From Isoetes taiwanensis (lineage: Eukaryota > Streptophyta > Lycopodiopsida > Isoetales > Isoetaceae), in assembly GCA_021234155.1 (NCBI GenBank), contig JAJEKV010000025.1, positions 13,295,463 through 13,359,462 of the forward strand: DNA of 64,000 bases, written 5' to 3'. Position 1 is the stretch's first letter. The number at the start of each line of letters is the position of its first letter. The notes under the pieces are model-generated. The model worked only from the letters and a program-made list of their open reading frames with translations, ran no database searches and had not been told where the DNA came from. The translations under genes were made by a program, and so were the position numbers. Below are positions 20,201-32,096 of this stretch, one piece after another.

Positions 20201-22588
20201 ACCCATTCTAGCTGAAGGAGCATCCTCAAAGCTGTAAGCTTCCGAGGCGTGATCTGATTGAGTAAAGGCCAAATCCCCTCCACAAAGTATTTGTCGAACG
20301 AAACCCGACTTATCAAGCAAGGTAAAAATCAGTAGGGCGTGGGTAGGACGGTCATTGCCCCCTTTTGTTTTATTGGACCAGAGAAAGAAGTGTTCAAGGT
20401 GGGATTAAAGAAACCCACATTGTTGAAAGTGGTGGAGGTCCATGAAGCATTCTCCTCGGTTTGTCAGTTCGTAAGTCCTATTTTCTCGTCCCATACATAT
20501 CCGCTATATTCAAGTCACCACCCTGTGAGTTCTACATCTGTTGGAGTAACCCGTGTCTCAATTTCTTCCCACATGATGGCCCTTTCAGCGGGTTTATTGG
20601 ATGCATAGATGTTAAGAAGGCCCCATTTGCAACCCATTGTTTCAAGGATTATTGCCTCGCCACCTTCCATTTGTACCCTTTGAATTGGAGCAGACGTTTT
20701 GTCCTTTCCACAGGGAGAGCATCAGCCAGCCTTCGTACCTATGGTGGGCATGTAAAAGAAGCATATTGTCCCCATCCAAGTGCCCAGGATCTAGATTCAA
20801 AGTCAGGAAAGTCAATGTTTCTGTATGAGGATGATGTGACGGACATTGACCTTATAGTCGCAAGCACTCCTGCACGTTTTAACACACCCTGGATGCCCCT
20901 CAACCCCACTCCATGACCTTCATGGGAGTTGCATTATTATTAAAAATCGTGAGGACCATATCCTGCCCCTTTAGAGCCGGGGACCACGAGAGTCAACTAT
21001 AGGTAGCCCACCTTTTTTAACTGTCTTACCCAGCCTTTTGGTAATTGGGTGTGAATAGGGGTGGCGGATAGAATGCAACCTCTCTCCCAAGGGCTGCACT
21101 TTTTTGATATGTCTCTTTAGCTTGATAAGCTTCAACAATTGTGACCCATGAGCATAGTTGATGGTGTACCTTTTTAATAGAGAGCCCCCCCTTGGATCAT
21201 ATAGATGATAATGCCATAGGTTGCCGTTGTATATTTCTTTTTAGTTTGATAACTCCAACTATTGTGACCCATGAGCAGAGTTGATGGTGTAAATTTTATT
21301 TTAAGAGAGAACCCCACCCTTAAAAATATATAATTGGTTTGGCCTATGCTAGGTTCTTGCTGTTGTAATATATAACCTTTTGGGAGCCTATATATATTCT
21401 AACATAGACATACACAAACTTTTGTTACCGGATATGAAAACCCTGCACGATTTTGAAGAGAAAATATATTTAGCTTATACATTCCGCATAGATAGTTTCA
21501 AGTGTTATCCAAACGACAACACTGTTAGGCCTACACACAGCTTTCCAAAATTATGCAAAGTGCCGCATTGGCATTCACAATGTCGACGGAATAGGGGGGT
21601 GCTTGCACTTTGCTAGTGCCTAACCGAAACCACAAGTCACGAACTATGAATATTTGATAAAACCATAACCCATTACTTATTTCTTTCTCCAGTAGAACCC
21701 CCAACTGATTGCTATCATAAAGAAAACCAAGAGCTAACCTTTGCGTGAGAAGTGAAGGATGGAGCCACTTCCAGATCATGGGAAATACTTGCAACAGTAT
21801 AATGTTCCTTGCAGAATCACGGTTCATTGCAGAGATCATTTAGAGATCAAAAGTTACTAACCTCTGGTTCCTTAGAAGTTTCTGCCCAGATCGGGCCTCA
21901 ATACCAGCTTCATCTTCCTTAAGGCCCCCTCCAAGAGTAACATCCCTCCTTTTTTTCTTCTTTTCTTGCAGCAAGGGGGCTGGTCTATGTCACTGATCTT
22001 AAACTATTAGCTTGATATCTATACCTTGTAAATCGGGGGCCTCATATCTGGTAACTTCTTTGAGTTGTATAGCAACCAAAACTAATCGTCGTCATAAGCA
22101 AATGAGTGGTTTCATCCTCCTTATCAGGGGGGGTAGCTGCTTGCATCAACCTTGTAGTGGAAAATGCAGACCCTTTAGGAGATGGAGCGGGATCTGCAGT
22201 GTTAATCAGGGAATTCCCCGTGAGTGATGGGGCAAATTAGTATCTATAAGTCATTGGCCTTGATGGTTCCTCCGGGCAGTAATAGGGGTTGGATTGTTGG
22301 ATGCAAAGATAGCCACATTTTTGAGTATTCTCAACAGAGCCATATATGCCGAACAGAGGAGTCATTGGCTACCAAGAGTGTAGTAACCACGCTATCAGAT
22401 TGAGTGGAGAAAAAGCTTGGAGCTGAGCTGGTATTAATAGAGGCAAGACAGGCATTGGTGGCCATTTTATTATCCATATCATCTGTTGTAGGCAGTACTA
22501 TGCTGGAGGGCAAAGAAGCACCTAGATCATATCCTTGACTGGTCAAAGAAGAGGGAGGAGATATAGGGTCTGGAGGGATGACCAGATT

Positions 22589-23203
22589 TCAGATCTTTCT
22601 TTGATCCAAGGTCGATCGGGTCAAAAGGATATCATGTGGGGGGATGTCTGGATTCTCCACATTTTTCACATGCTGGAATGGAGGAATGGACAAATCCACA
22701 TGGGGCAGATCCGCATGAGCAGCACGACAAGGATGACTTTGAGAAAAGGATGGCACAGACCCAGAACATTCTCCCTTGTTGTTATGAGCAGCACGACAAG
22801 GATGACTTTGAGAAAAAGATGGCACAGACCCAGAACATTCTCCCTTGTCGTTAGAGTAAGCATAGCCTGACAGACCAGTAGATTGGGCTCCTAGTACTAC
22901 TGCACAAATCTGCTTGCCTTTAGGAGCTTGGACAGCGGGAGCATGGGATCTGGGAGGAGTGGCCGTTAAATGAACATGATTGGGTGCAGGTGCATGGGAT
23001 CCAGGAATAACGGTCGTTAGATTATCAGTCAAGGAGCAACCAAACTTACCCATATCACAATTAATTCCTGCATGTAATCTAACTCCACAAACCGCACAGG
23101 GAATGGGAAGTCCAGTGGCAAGAATTTGGAAGCTAATATTTTCATCAAAGCATACAGGAAAGTGTGAGGCGTCGGGCCAAAGGCGGGCGGAAAGCGGGAT
23201 CAA
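22589..23203 (-). CDS. L1 ORF1 remnant, 204 codons open
   Basis: The longest open part of the L1. It carries a CCHC-like knuckle (CAVCGVRLHAGINC; C-x2-C-x4-H-x4-C spacing with H at HAG) followed by a Pro/His/Ser-rich tail, as in plant L1 ORF1 proteins that bind RNA. A 23-residue stretch (KGECSGSVPSFSQSHPC plus RAAH) is duplicated. The start (Met at 23203) may be internal, because the usual N-terminal DUF4283-like part is not seen. Confidence 0.45.
   Translation of the reverse strand: MIPLSARLWPDASHFPVCFDENISFQILATGLPIPCAVCGVRLHAGINCDMGKFGCSLTDNLTTVIPGSHAPAPNHVHLTATPPRSHAPAVQAPKGKQICAVVLGAQSTGLSGYAYSNDKGECSGSVPSFSQSHPCRAAHNNKGECSGSVPSFSQSHPCRAAHADLPHVDLSIPPFQHVKNVENPDIPPHDILLTRSTLDQRKI
22716..22853. 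repeat. 69-bp tandem repeat in L1 ORF1
   Basis: Two units, 22716-22784 and 22785-22853, with only a few differences. In frame on the minus strand (23 codons). Confidence 0.85.
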
Positions 23204-23220
23204 ATTGACGGAGAAAAATT

Positions 23221-23859
23221 AACTTTGGATGATGATTATAGAAAGTCTCATGAACACTTCGGGCCAATGACTATTAAAAAAAATTTCGTGTTTTGAAAAA
23301 TTGTATCTTATATAATATTTCTATTAATATATATATATCTACATAGTCTTCACTTGAAAATATGTGTTATCTATAGCAAAATGGCGGAGCACTATTTGCT
23401 TAGTCTTCACGTTCACGCCAAATATGCGACTATTTGTTTCGCTCTTAAATAGCTTTACCAAGACTATTTTCTTGTTTTCGTTCAAGCAAATGCTGCACTA
23501 TTTACTTCCTTTCCACGTTAAAGCAAATCGCTCGGGTTTGCGCTTATTTGCTTTGTGGTTATTTCTGCTAAAGGAGCCGGCATTTTTTGTTTGCTTGTCG
23601 GGTGCTTTTGGCAATTTAATATCTGCTTTTGTGGTTCTCGGGCGCTTTCCTCATACTTTCCAAATAAATAAAACCATACTTCTCTTCCCGACAACTAAAA
23701 ACCGCTGTTTTATATTAAATGTAGCGGTTTTGCATGATAATTGGTTTCTTTTAAGCAAAATAGTGCCATATCTAGCCATAAATGTGTGATAAAGCGGGAA
23801 GAAATCGGGATTTCACGAGAAATTGGAATCATTTAAATTTCCAACTTTAATGAAACTCT
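23221..23859. other. AT-rich spacer with CTATTTGCTT motifs
   Basis: At 23380-23580 the phrase 'CTATTTGCTT' and its variants recur about five times in 200 bp, possibly subterminal repeats of an unknown element. No gene recognised. Confidence 0.4.
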
Positions 23860-24010
23860 GCTTTATATTTGCCTCAACTATATTATCTCCACAAAGAAGA
23901 CTCAACTATAGTTGGTTGAACTATAGTTTTTGAGCTAATGGTTGTTGAACTATAGTTGCCTCAAGGATAGTTTTTGGAACTAAAGGTGGCTCAACTTCCA
24001 CTTTTCTCCT
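23860..24010 (-). pseudogene. Fragment related to the N-terminus of the NIF-like gene
   Basis: The minus strand reads VEPPLVPKTILEATIVQQ, matching VEPAFVPQNIVEANIVQP of the gene at 9554-10543. The DNA string TATATTTGCCTCAACTATAT is shared. Nearby, CCAACTTTAATGAAACTCTG (23842-23861) equals the sequence just upstream of the NIF start but in the opposite relative orientation, so the two loci are rearranged relatives. Nothing of the HAD domain is present here. Confidence 0.5.
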
Positions 24011-24446
24011 TTCTTCGTTTATTGATGATGTTTGATTTCTCTTTTTTCATTATCAAATTTGTTTTGAATTTTGTGAGACCTACATTAAAACAAAACAAAT
24101 TCAAACAACCATTTAAAACAATTTAAATTTTTTTTATTAATAACACCTCAAATGGATACAATGAACACTCAAATACCTTCTAATGGCTACAACACTTCCT
24201 TTCATTGATATGGAATTATCTCCAATTGTCCTCGCATGGAATCAAGGCAGCCTAATTTTTTATGTAATGGACTCTTGATTGAGACAGTATTCATTTTTGT
24301 CATTCAAAGCATCAAAAGTATAGCTTGAAATAGAATACCTTCTTTTTTTTTAGAGTTGGACCCTAATCTTCTACTTCAACGCCAGCCAGCGCGCCATTGA
24401 CTCAGTTTGCGGATGATGCTTTCCCAAGCAGCGACATTATTAAGTG

Positions 24447-25845
24447 CTACAAGTGCTTTATCCGTTGTTTTGTTTGCAACTCTAAACTTATATTCTCATC
24501 AGCCTCTAATGCATCTTTCAGATTCTTCTTGCTTCTGAATGGATAAGTCCTCTTAGGTGCTTCTCCTTTCCTGCTTGCTTTACCTTTGTTTTTCTGTTTC
24601 TTTGGAACTTGCACTTTTGATTTGGGTGAAATTTTCCTTTTCTTCGAACGTTCCTTCACCACTTCCATCTCTGTGTCACTCTCTTGATGTGATTGTGAAT
24701 TTCATTTCCCCTCAACAACCTTCCCAAGGTTTTTTGTAGCAGCTTCACCCTCATCATCTGTTACTATAACATTATTTGCTCCAATCTTATAAGAAGATCT
24801 TGAAATTGAGGGTAGCAGAGCAAGATTTCCAAGAGTTGATCTCCTATCATGTACAATGGAAGGTGATCCTGTATTTTCAAGCACTATCTCGTCCACAGGC
24901 ACTGTCATACCAAGCTCTAAAAATAAAGCGAGCGATAGATGAAGTGCAAACAATGCATTTACCTTTAGCCAACAAAATTTGTGCACATTAAGTGATACTC
25001 ATGATCATATTTTAGTTTTACGATAAACTTTGTAATTCTTTGGAGAATGCTAATCCACATGCAAAGACTAAGCGTCCTCAAATAACAGGGGTAAGTCTCT
25101 ACTAGCTGCATTGCCTCTGGTGGTGAAAATTTCATACCTTTCAGTTCTTCCAAGTTTTTGAGGTTTGATCTCAGTATTGAGAGGTTAACATCCTTCATGT
25201 GAAGTTCACCTTGCAATTCATCCCTTCTTGGTGCTGTGATCTTCCTGTAACTTGCCATTTTTTTTGCTGCATAGGTCTCAAGCATAATACTTGTTTCAAG
25301 CTCAGCAATGTCTTTCTCTAACTCTGGAGTTACCTGCAAAGATTTTTTGAGTCTAATTCCTTTTTCATTTGCTCAATATTATTGTTTGCTTCTGCCACAT
25401 TGCCACTTAAAGCCTGGTTTGAGAGATCCTCTGCTGCCAATGTGACAAGGATGTCATTCAACTCCAATGCACAAGCTTCTCTCCTCAAGCTACGGCAACT
25501 GTCCTTGCTTCTTTTTCGTATGATTGAGGCCCTGCAACCAATTGAAAGTATAACCTTGAGCAGCCATAACGCTTGATTATAGCCATAGCCATTGCACTTG
25601 AACTGTGGCACAGAGGGAAATATAAGCCTGAGCTCTGGCTGCTCTATACAACTCCTTAATGCACTCATGGTCCTTGCAGGTGGAAGCCAGCCTATAGCAG
25701 TCAGCAATGTTTGTGGAACAAATTTTGACTGTAAAATGCAATACCCAGAAAGAACCAAGTTGTTTAGTGCCCAAGAGCCGAATTTCATGTTTCCTTGCAA
25801 ATTCCCAGCTAAATAACCCATATTATTCTTTATTGGCCCCTTCAT
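24447..25845 (-). pseudogene. Hypothetical coiled-coil gene, broken
   Basis: Four overlapping minus-strand frames form a plausible protein. 25845-25330 ends with a charged helical part (EANNNIEQMKKELDSKN), continued in the next frame as TPELEKDIAELETSIM and RDELQGELHMKDVNLS (25339-24965). Then comes an exon-like block with VIVTDDEGEAA (24986-24702) and a Lys-rich tail (KERSKKRKISPKSKVQVPKK, 24668-24447) that could be a nuclear signal. Heptad-like spacing supports a coiled coil. I do not recognise the family. At least one frame change at about 25335 argues for decay, unless small introns are involved. Confidence 0.3.
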
Positions 25846-27200
25846 CAGAGGTTTTTGGTTGCGTATCTACAGCTAAGACCCTAGCCATGTCTGTAGTGGC
25901 TTCCGTATGTTGCCTTAGACCAGAGGAGTATATCTGGATATTTCTGGCATCCTCATTCGCCATTAGAAACTTAAAATTGCCAGAATTGCCTCAACCATAA
26001 AAATAAGTCTCCATGCATAGTTAGCCTGTGGGGCAGTAGATAGAACATGATCTTCTGCAAAGGTTGGTCTTGGATATTTGCCCTTAAAAGTCTAGCAACA
26101 ACAATCGAGATGGTTGCAGTGACTAGAATTCCCTCTAGATGGCAAACACAGTAGTGACAAGATCTCGACATTCTCAGTACTATGACCTGATTGATTAATA
26201 CATATAAATATATAGCTCTAATCATAGTTAGAATTTAGGAGTTAGAAGTTAGCTAATGCCTAACGTATAATAACGTCTAACTAGCTATTCTCAAACATAC
26301 TAACGCCTTAGTTTAAGCGCACAAAAAAAAGGGGGTTTTTGCAAATTTTATAGATCACCTAGACTAATTTTTGCACGTAGATTATGAATCTGCAATAAAA
26401 AAAAAAAAAACTAAAATTATACTCTATTACTCTATCTTATCTCAATCACAGTTGCAATGTCAATATAAACCTGTCACAGTTAAAGTAAAACCTAATTGTC
26501 AATATAAAACTAAACAAGATATAAAAATCCTCAAACATGCCATTTTGAAACCTATGGGCGATGGGCGATGGGCGATTTTAAACTTTTTATGCATGGGCGA
26601 TGGGCGATGAAGAATGAAGAATAGCGATGACATGTAAGTATCTAAGTTGCATCATAGATATTACAAAGTTATAGATTATAGGTTTGTTATATTAGACGCC
26701 GGTTAGAAGAAATGTTTTTGTTTTTGGATCTCCGAGATATGAGTATCTCAGAAGGTTTTGGTACGAACATGGGGGAAACGAGGCAAAGAAATAGGTCGAA
26801 ACAAAGGGTATCATTGCGATCCAAGTGTGGATGCAGAGGCGTAAAAAGGGGGAAATCGTTAGTTCATAGAATTACACGGACATATCTAAGATGGACGAGA
26901 CCCCGGCTTCCGGCGAATTTCAAAATATAGAACCGTTAGAAAGATCCGCATTTAATTTAATTTAGTCTAATTAAATCTAAATTAACTTAAATTGAGGGGG
27001 GAGGACGGTATATAATATATAATATAATATAAGATAAAATAAAATAATATAATATAATATAATATAATATAATTTATTTTAATTTAACTTAATAAAAGCT
27101 AATTTAATTTCAGCTCGCTTGACCTAGTTATACGTAATTCAATCCAATGTAAAAAATCCTAGTGATTAAAGGGCTAGAAAATAATATTAAGTAACTAGTA
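25846..27200. other. No gene; short tandem and AT repeats
   Basis: 26552-26615 carries five copies of GGGCGATG. 27005-27075 is (ATAAT)n-type AT repeat. 25960-26225 may be the 5' part of the coiled-coil gene, but I cannot support a frame. Confidence 0.4.
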
Positions 27201-27239
27201 ATGGTACCCAGCCTTGCTGGGCATAAATTAGGAACCTTT

Positions 27240-28985
27240 AATTTCTTTTTTTTTATTCTCCTTTTTTCTAACCCCTTCTCTCCCTTTCCCTTCCCCCTTC
27301 CCCCTTCCCCTTTTTTCTTCTCTTTTTTCTTACTGCTTTTTCCCTTCCTTTTTTATCTTTTTCCCGCTCTTCCCATTTTCTACTACTCTTTTTCCATTTC
27401 GTTTTCCCCTTCCTCTTCCTTTTCCTTTTCCCTTTCTCTTCCCCGTTTTCTCATGCATTTTTTCGTTCTCTTTTTGCTTACCTTTTCATGTGCCCTTTTC
27501 TTCCTTTCCCACCCTCTTCCTCTTGATCCGTGCCCTTTTCCCCATCTCTTTTCCCATTTCTCTCCCCTTTTCCTCATGCTTTTTTGCTTTCCCTTCTCCT
27601 TTTTTTTCTTCCTTTTCCTTTCAACTTTCCATTCCTTTTCATATTTTTACCCACCCTTTTGCTTTGCATTGTTCTTTTTCCCTTTCCTCTTTTCCCCTTT
27701 CTTTACATTTTCCCTTTCCCGTTCTTCCCTTTTTCATATGCCTCTTTTTTTTTCTCAACCTTTTTTATGTGCCCTTTTCCTTCTTTCCCCATCCTCTTCC
27801 CCTTTTTTCCCATTTCCACTTTCTCGCTTTGTTTCTTTTTTTTTTTCCTTTCCCATGCTCTTTTCCCTTTCTTTTTCTATTTCCCTCACCCCTTTCCCCC
27901 TTCCCTTTTTTGCCCCTTTTCTTTTCCTCTTTTCCTCTTTTCCTATTCCTTGCTCCCTACCCTTTGTCTATTCTATTTTCCCCCACCTTTTCTATTTTTC
28001 ATTTTTCCATCATTTTCTTTGTCTTTAGTCTCTTTTTTGCTTGGTTTTTCTCTTTCTTCACCCTTTCTCTCTTCTCTTTTTTTTTCGTCTTTTCCTTTTT
28101 TCTTTTTCTCGTTCCCTTTTCCCAAGTTCTCTTTTTGCCCTATTCCCCTCTCTTTTCCTGTTTACTTTCCTTTCCCATGGACTTTTGCAAACTTTTCTTA
28201 TTTTTCCTTTACCTTTTCTCCTTTTCTCCGCCTTACTTCTTCCCACCCTTCTCGCGGTGCCTTTTTTCTTTCCTTTCCTTATTCTATTCCTTTTTTCTAT
28301 TTCCTTTATCACCCTTACTTTTTTCTCCTTCTCTTTCCTTTTCCTCTTGCCTTTCTTTTATTCCTTTTCCCTTTTCCTTTTTCCCTTTCATCGTTTTCCT
28401 TTTCCCTTCCCTTTTTCCTTTTCCTTTTTTCCTTTCCTTCTTTTTTCCTTTTCCTTCCCTTTTCCCTTTTCCCTTTTCCTTTTCATCGTTTTCCTTTTCC
28501 TTTTCCATTTCCCTTTCTTATCGTTTTTCCTTTTTCCCTTCCCCTTTTCCTTGCCTTTTTCCCCTTCATCGTTTTCCTTTTTCCTTCCCTTTTTCCTTTC
28601 CTTTTCCTTTTCCTTTTCCCTTTTTCCCTTTTCCTTTCTATCGTTTTCCTTTTCCCTTCCCTTTTCCTTTTCCCTTTCCCTTTTCCTTTTCCCTTTTTCC
28701 CTTTCGTTTTCCTTTTCCCTTCCCCTTTTCCTTTTTCCTTTTCCCTTTCATAGTTTTTTCCTTTTCCCTTCCCCTTTTCCTTTTCCCTTTTCCTTTTCCC
28801 TTTCCATTTTCCCTTTTCCTTTTCCTTTCGCTGATTTTCCTTTTTTCCTTTTTCCTTTTCCTTTTATCTTTTCCCTTTCATCGTTTTCCTTTTCCTTTTC
28901 CCTTTCCCTTTCCTTTTCCTTTCCCTTTTCCCTTTCCCTTTCCTTTTCCTTTCCCTTTTCCTTTTCCTTTTCCCTTTCATCTTCT
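27240..28985. repeat. 1.7-kb polypyrimidine tract
   Basis: The plus strand is almost entirely C and T (TTTTCC, CCTTTTC units) for about 1.75 kb. From 28385 onward a higher-order unit of roughly 60-110 bp, each marked by CATCGTTTTCC, recurs about eight times. All long frames here (up to 506 codons of Phe/Pro/Ser/Leu) are by-products of composition. Mirror-symmetric purine/pyrimidine tracts of this kind can form triplex (H-) DNA. Confidence 0.9.
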
Positions 28986-29602
28986 TACAAATGAGATGAA
29001 ATTTTGTTGAAGACATACACATCATCTCCACCATTGGTCAATCAAATCCTCGTCCGTCAGGTTGGAGCTCCAAGACACACGCTATAATTTTATAATATAA
29101 AGATGTTAAAACGTTAAAATGGTACACAAATGTACGAATCATAAAAGGAGGGGTAACATGGCAAATTGGGGGCGATCGCGGGGATATGAGAATCGTAATT
29201 TCTAAGGTGGGGGGTTTAACAACTAAAATTAACCCGGAGTAATCATTACAAGTGCCAGACCTATAGGGGAAGGGAAGTAATGAGGAAGGGTTGTAGAGCT
29301 AGAAAGGAATGGTACGGATGTCAGAGCAACAGGTAGCAGACAGGTGGCGAATGCACGTATACGAAAGAAATAGGACAAAATAAGACAAGACTAGCAATTA
29401 AAGCCGACGGGCGTAATAAAGACGCGGGAATTCAGACAGATTTCGTGACCCTAATAGGATATATTTAGATGAAGGTGAAGAGTGAAGCTCCGCTCTCGAG
29501 CGCCTCAAGCTCAAAGTTCTCACAGCGTCAGGAATTTCTCTAGCTCCGACTCCAGTGCAACGCCAAATCCATCGCCAGCGCCAACAGATTCTTGTGCTCG
29601 CC
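28986..29602. other. Spacer and probable 5' leader of Cys-rich gene
   Basis: No gene in 28986-29450. The part 29450-29602 is GC-richer and may be the leader of the following frame. Confidence 0.4.
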
Positions 29603-30154
29603 ATGGATAAAGGGAAAAGGATCATCCGAGATGAAGAGAAGGAAAGGAAATCAGCCGAGAAGCGCCCGAGATCGGGAGTGCCGGGTAACCTTACCGTGCC
29701 CTACAATCCAGACCTTGAAGATATGAATCCCTGTTGTATCTGTGATCCAGATTGCATGTGTTTGGGAAAGGGTTTAGGGTCGTGCATAAGTTGTGGACGG
29801 GTGCACTGCTTGTTCTGCGACCGTATACACCATGCGCAGTCAATGAAGGATGCCGGATACAGCCTTGGTCTCTTAGGGGTGCTTGGGGTTCTGTCGGACA
29901 AAAACGACACAGTGCGGCGCCAAGATTTAGATAGGGTGATGCAGTGTTTCAACAGGCTTCAAATGCATGCAACGATACAAAAATCTGCCAGATATCAGCA
30001 CAATCTCTTGGTCGGCGACTATGGCAAAGTCTGCATCTACTGCTGCGAGAAGAATCCGGTGGATTTCTTATGCCAAGCTTGGTGCCATAGAAATCTGGAA
30101 AAGGTTCAGAACATTGGGGAGCCATCAATGGGAAAGGAGCAGAAGAAGAAGTAG
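29603..30154 (+). CDS. Cys-rich hypothetical protein, 183 aa
   Basis: The start is ATG 29603 in a good context (GCCATGG). After a charged N-terminus (MDKGKRIIRDEEKERKS) comes a cluster of ten Cys in about 31 residues (NPCCICDPDCMC...GSCISCGRVHCLFCDRIHH) and, 85 residues on, a second cluster (CIYCCEKNPVDFLCQAWC); the C-terminus is basic (GKEQKKK). The spacing suggests two zinc-binding modules, perhaps B-box or cross-brace like; I cannot assign a family. It stands 1.3 kb upstream of the (TATTC)n LINE on the same strand and could be a leading ORF of that element or an independent host gene. Intact, with no introns. Confidence 0.5.
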   Translation: MDKGKRIIRDEEKERKSAEKRPRSGVPGNLTVPYNPDLEDMNPCCICDPDCMCLGKGLGSCISCGRVHCLFCDRIHHAQSMKDAGYSLGLLGVLGVLSDKNDTVRRQDLDRVMQCFNRLQMHATIQKSARYQHNLLVGDYGKVCIYCCEKNPVDFLCQAWCHRNLEKVQNIGEPSMGKEQKKK

Positions 30155-31439
30155 ATCTAAACGGTGAAGCATTGAGGGAAAGCGGAATGAAGGAAAAATG
30201 GAGGAGGCTCGAGGTGGTTAGGGAGTAACCTTAGGTTGTTAGGTTGTTTTTTTGTTTTGGTTCCTTTTGTTTCTTTTTTGTTATGTCCCCTACTCCTTCT
30301 TGTTTTTGTTTCTGTATTCCTCTTGAATCAACACTCTCTTTAGATTATGACTCGGAAGTGATCCCTGTCAATTGTTAAAAAAGAACAACTGTAACAGCCA
30401 GCGGCTGAGATTACCGCTTAGATGAAGTGAAATACCAGGCTCCAGACTTGGTTGAATGTATCCCAATTATATGGATATGATTGTATTATCTCATTTTGAG
30501 AGCTTTTTTGGAATAGTAAATCGGAATTTATGATTATCAAAGGTGAAGTAGCTCCATTGTATAACCTGAATTATCTGCATATGATGAATTGATTATAGTC
30601 TGAAACATTATGCTCCATAACAAAATGGTGGGGGAATTGCGGATGTCTTTGTACACTATTCGAAATACATCAAAACCCAACAATCAGGTGGCAAAAGTAG
30701 AAAATGGACCATGCCGCGGCAAAGATCGAATCAGAACAAAAGGGTGGCGAACATGTCGAAGCCAAAAATATAAGATGAAAGGTGAAGGACAAGGATACTA
30801 TGTCATGTTGTACAATTCTCGTACAGGTAAAGTGGGACCAGTGAAGGTACAAGACAAAGAACAAAAACAAAAAGATGTTCAGAGTAAAAGGCGGATGGGG
30901 CAAGCTACGGGACAGAGAGGCTAAGCCTCCGCCATACACCAGGATAGCGAGGGCTAGACCCACCAACTGGTAACCCGGACCACTAAAAACTCGTTAACAT
31001 CTGGATAACAACATATGACTCAGGAATTATATCAGGGTATGAAGAATACCATCGAAAATTGTCGACACGTCAGACAAGGGGGGCAGATTATGACCGGAAG
31101 GGTTTAACCCTCCCAGATCGCCAAAAATGATACACAGAAATCCAGAAACACAGAATTACAGAAATACAGTGATACAGAAGTACAGAAGCACGGAAAAAAG
31201 GCGGAATACTTACGCATAAATACATAATCAATACAGGCAGGCAGCCACCAAACTAATCGGGCCCGAAAAGGATCGACCTCGGCAAACAGACGAAGAAGAT
31301 TGAATAACAATAAACAGAGACGAGTGGCATAATTACGGACATTTTGAAATTCAAATGAAAACGGTAATTTTGATAAAAATACCGTTTAGAAGGAGGAGAT
31401 ATATAGTCCTAAGGAGACACCACGAATACCTCACAAGAG
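30155..31439. other. Spacer, possible LINE 5' region
   Basis: It contains a 104-codon frame (30610-30924, plus strand, Lys/Gln-rich, no domain) and, at 31130-31200, a degenerate repeat of ACAGAAATACAG. It may be the 5' untranslated region of the LINE downstream. Confidence 0.4.
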
Positions 31440-31508
31440 AGAGTCTAGTATGAGTGCACTGCACAAAAGTCACCACAGAGCTTTCGTGCTTTCTTGCAAA
31501 CAAGAGCT

Positions 31509-32096
31509 ATGGCAGACAGTATCATCAACAGCAGCCAGCAGAGGAGAGCGGATGCGGCAAGAGCGCCAGCGAGCCAACAGGACCTTAAGGATTTCCTGGC
31601 ACAGATGGAATCAAAGATCCCGAACATGGATGCACTTAACGCACTGGCGGAAACGTGCAACAGTAACAAACTAGCCATCGCTAGCATGGACGTGAGAGTA
31701 GGAGGCGTGGAGAAGACGAACGAGAAAATGCAGCGCAGAATGAACGAGATCGAAGAGGAGAAAGCAAAGATTCTGCAAAGGTTGGTTGAATTAGAGAAAT
31801 CAAATGTTGAACTGGATGCATGGGAGTCATTTGATAGGATAAAGCCACATTTAATGGAATATGAGGAGCAAAGTAAAATTAAGCATGATGTTAGGCTAAT
31901 TGGGATAGCGGAGAGACCTAATGAGGATATATATCAAGTTACTGCAGAAGTGTTAGAAACAGTGTTCAAGGAACACGGGAGCCGCCATTGTCAAGGCTCA
32001 AGGGTCATGTCAAAGGAGGGGAGATCGAGGCATATAAACATGACAACGAGACATGGCAACCAAAGAAAGAATCTCTATGGATGGGATCCGCATTAA
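31509..32096 (+). CDS. LINE ORF1, coiled-coil protein (195 aa then broken)
   Basis: The first ATG, 31509, gives MADSIINSSQQRRADAARAP, then a long helical stretch with heptads (VGGVEKTNEKMQRRMNEIEE, EKAKILQRLVELEKSNVEL) typical of trimerising LINE ORF1 proteins, then DVRLIGIAERPNEDIYQVTA, which looks like the start of an RNA-binding domain (cf. L1 transposase-22-type RRM). The continuation lies in another frame (31988-32296). It would bind element RNA in a ribonucleoprotein particle. Confidence 0.55.
   Translation: MADSIINSSQQRRADAARAPASQQDLKDFLAQMESKIPNMDALNALAETCNSNKLAIASMDVRVGGVEKTNEKMQRRMNEIEEEKAKILQRLVELEKSNVELDAWESFDRIKPHLMEYEEQSKIKHDVRLIGIAERPNEDIYQVTAEVLETVFKEHGSRHCQGSRVMSKEGRSRHINMTTRHGNQRKNLYGWDPH

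Larger units (their letters stand above)
17194..23220 (-). mobile_element. L1-type LINE, near full length, decayed
   Basis: The minus-strand element ends in poly(A) (26 T at 17194-17219 on the plus strand). From 5' to 3' on the minus strand: ORF1 remnant (23203-22589) with a zinc-knuckle-like CAVCGVRLHAGINC; endonuclease remnant near 20500 with GGDLNIADMYGTRK; reverse transcriptase remnant at 19088-19019 with GGCPLAPYLFLIMANLL, preceded by NVLYKVIMKIIAN; and a zf-RVT C-terminus near 17790-17590 with CPLGCNNHENLSHLFLRP. This order is that of plant L1 elements. Stops and frame changes are frequent in ORF2, so it is old. Target-site duplications were not found. Confidence 0.7.

Noticed and set aside
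27201-29010. Long open frames (up to 506 codons) in the pyrimidine tract
   Set aside because: They consist of Phe, Pro, Ser and Leu only, occur in all three plus frames, and follow from C/T-only composition.
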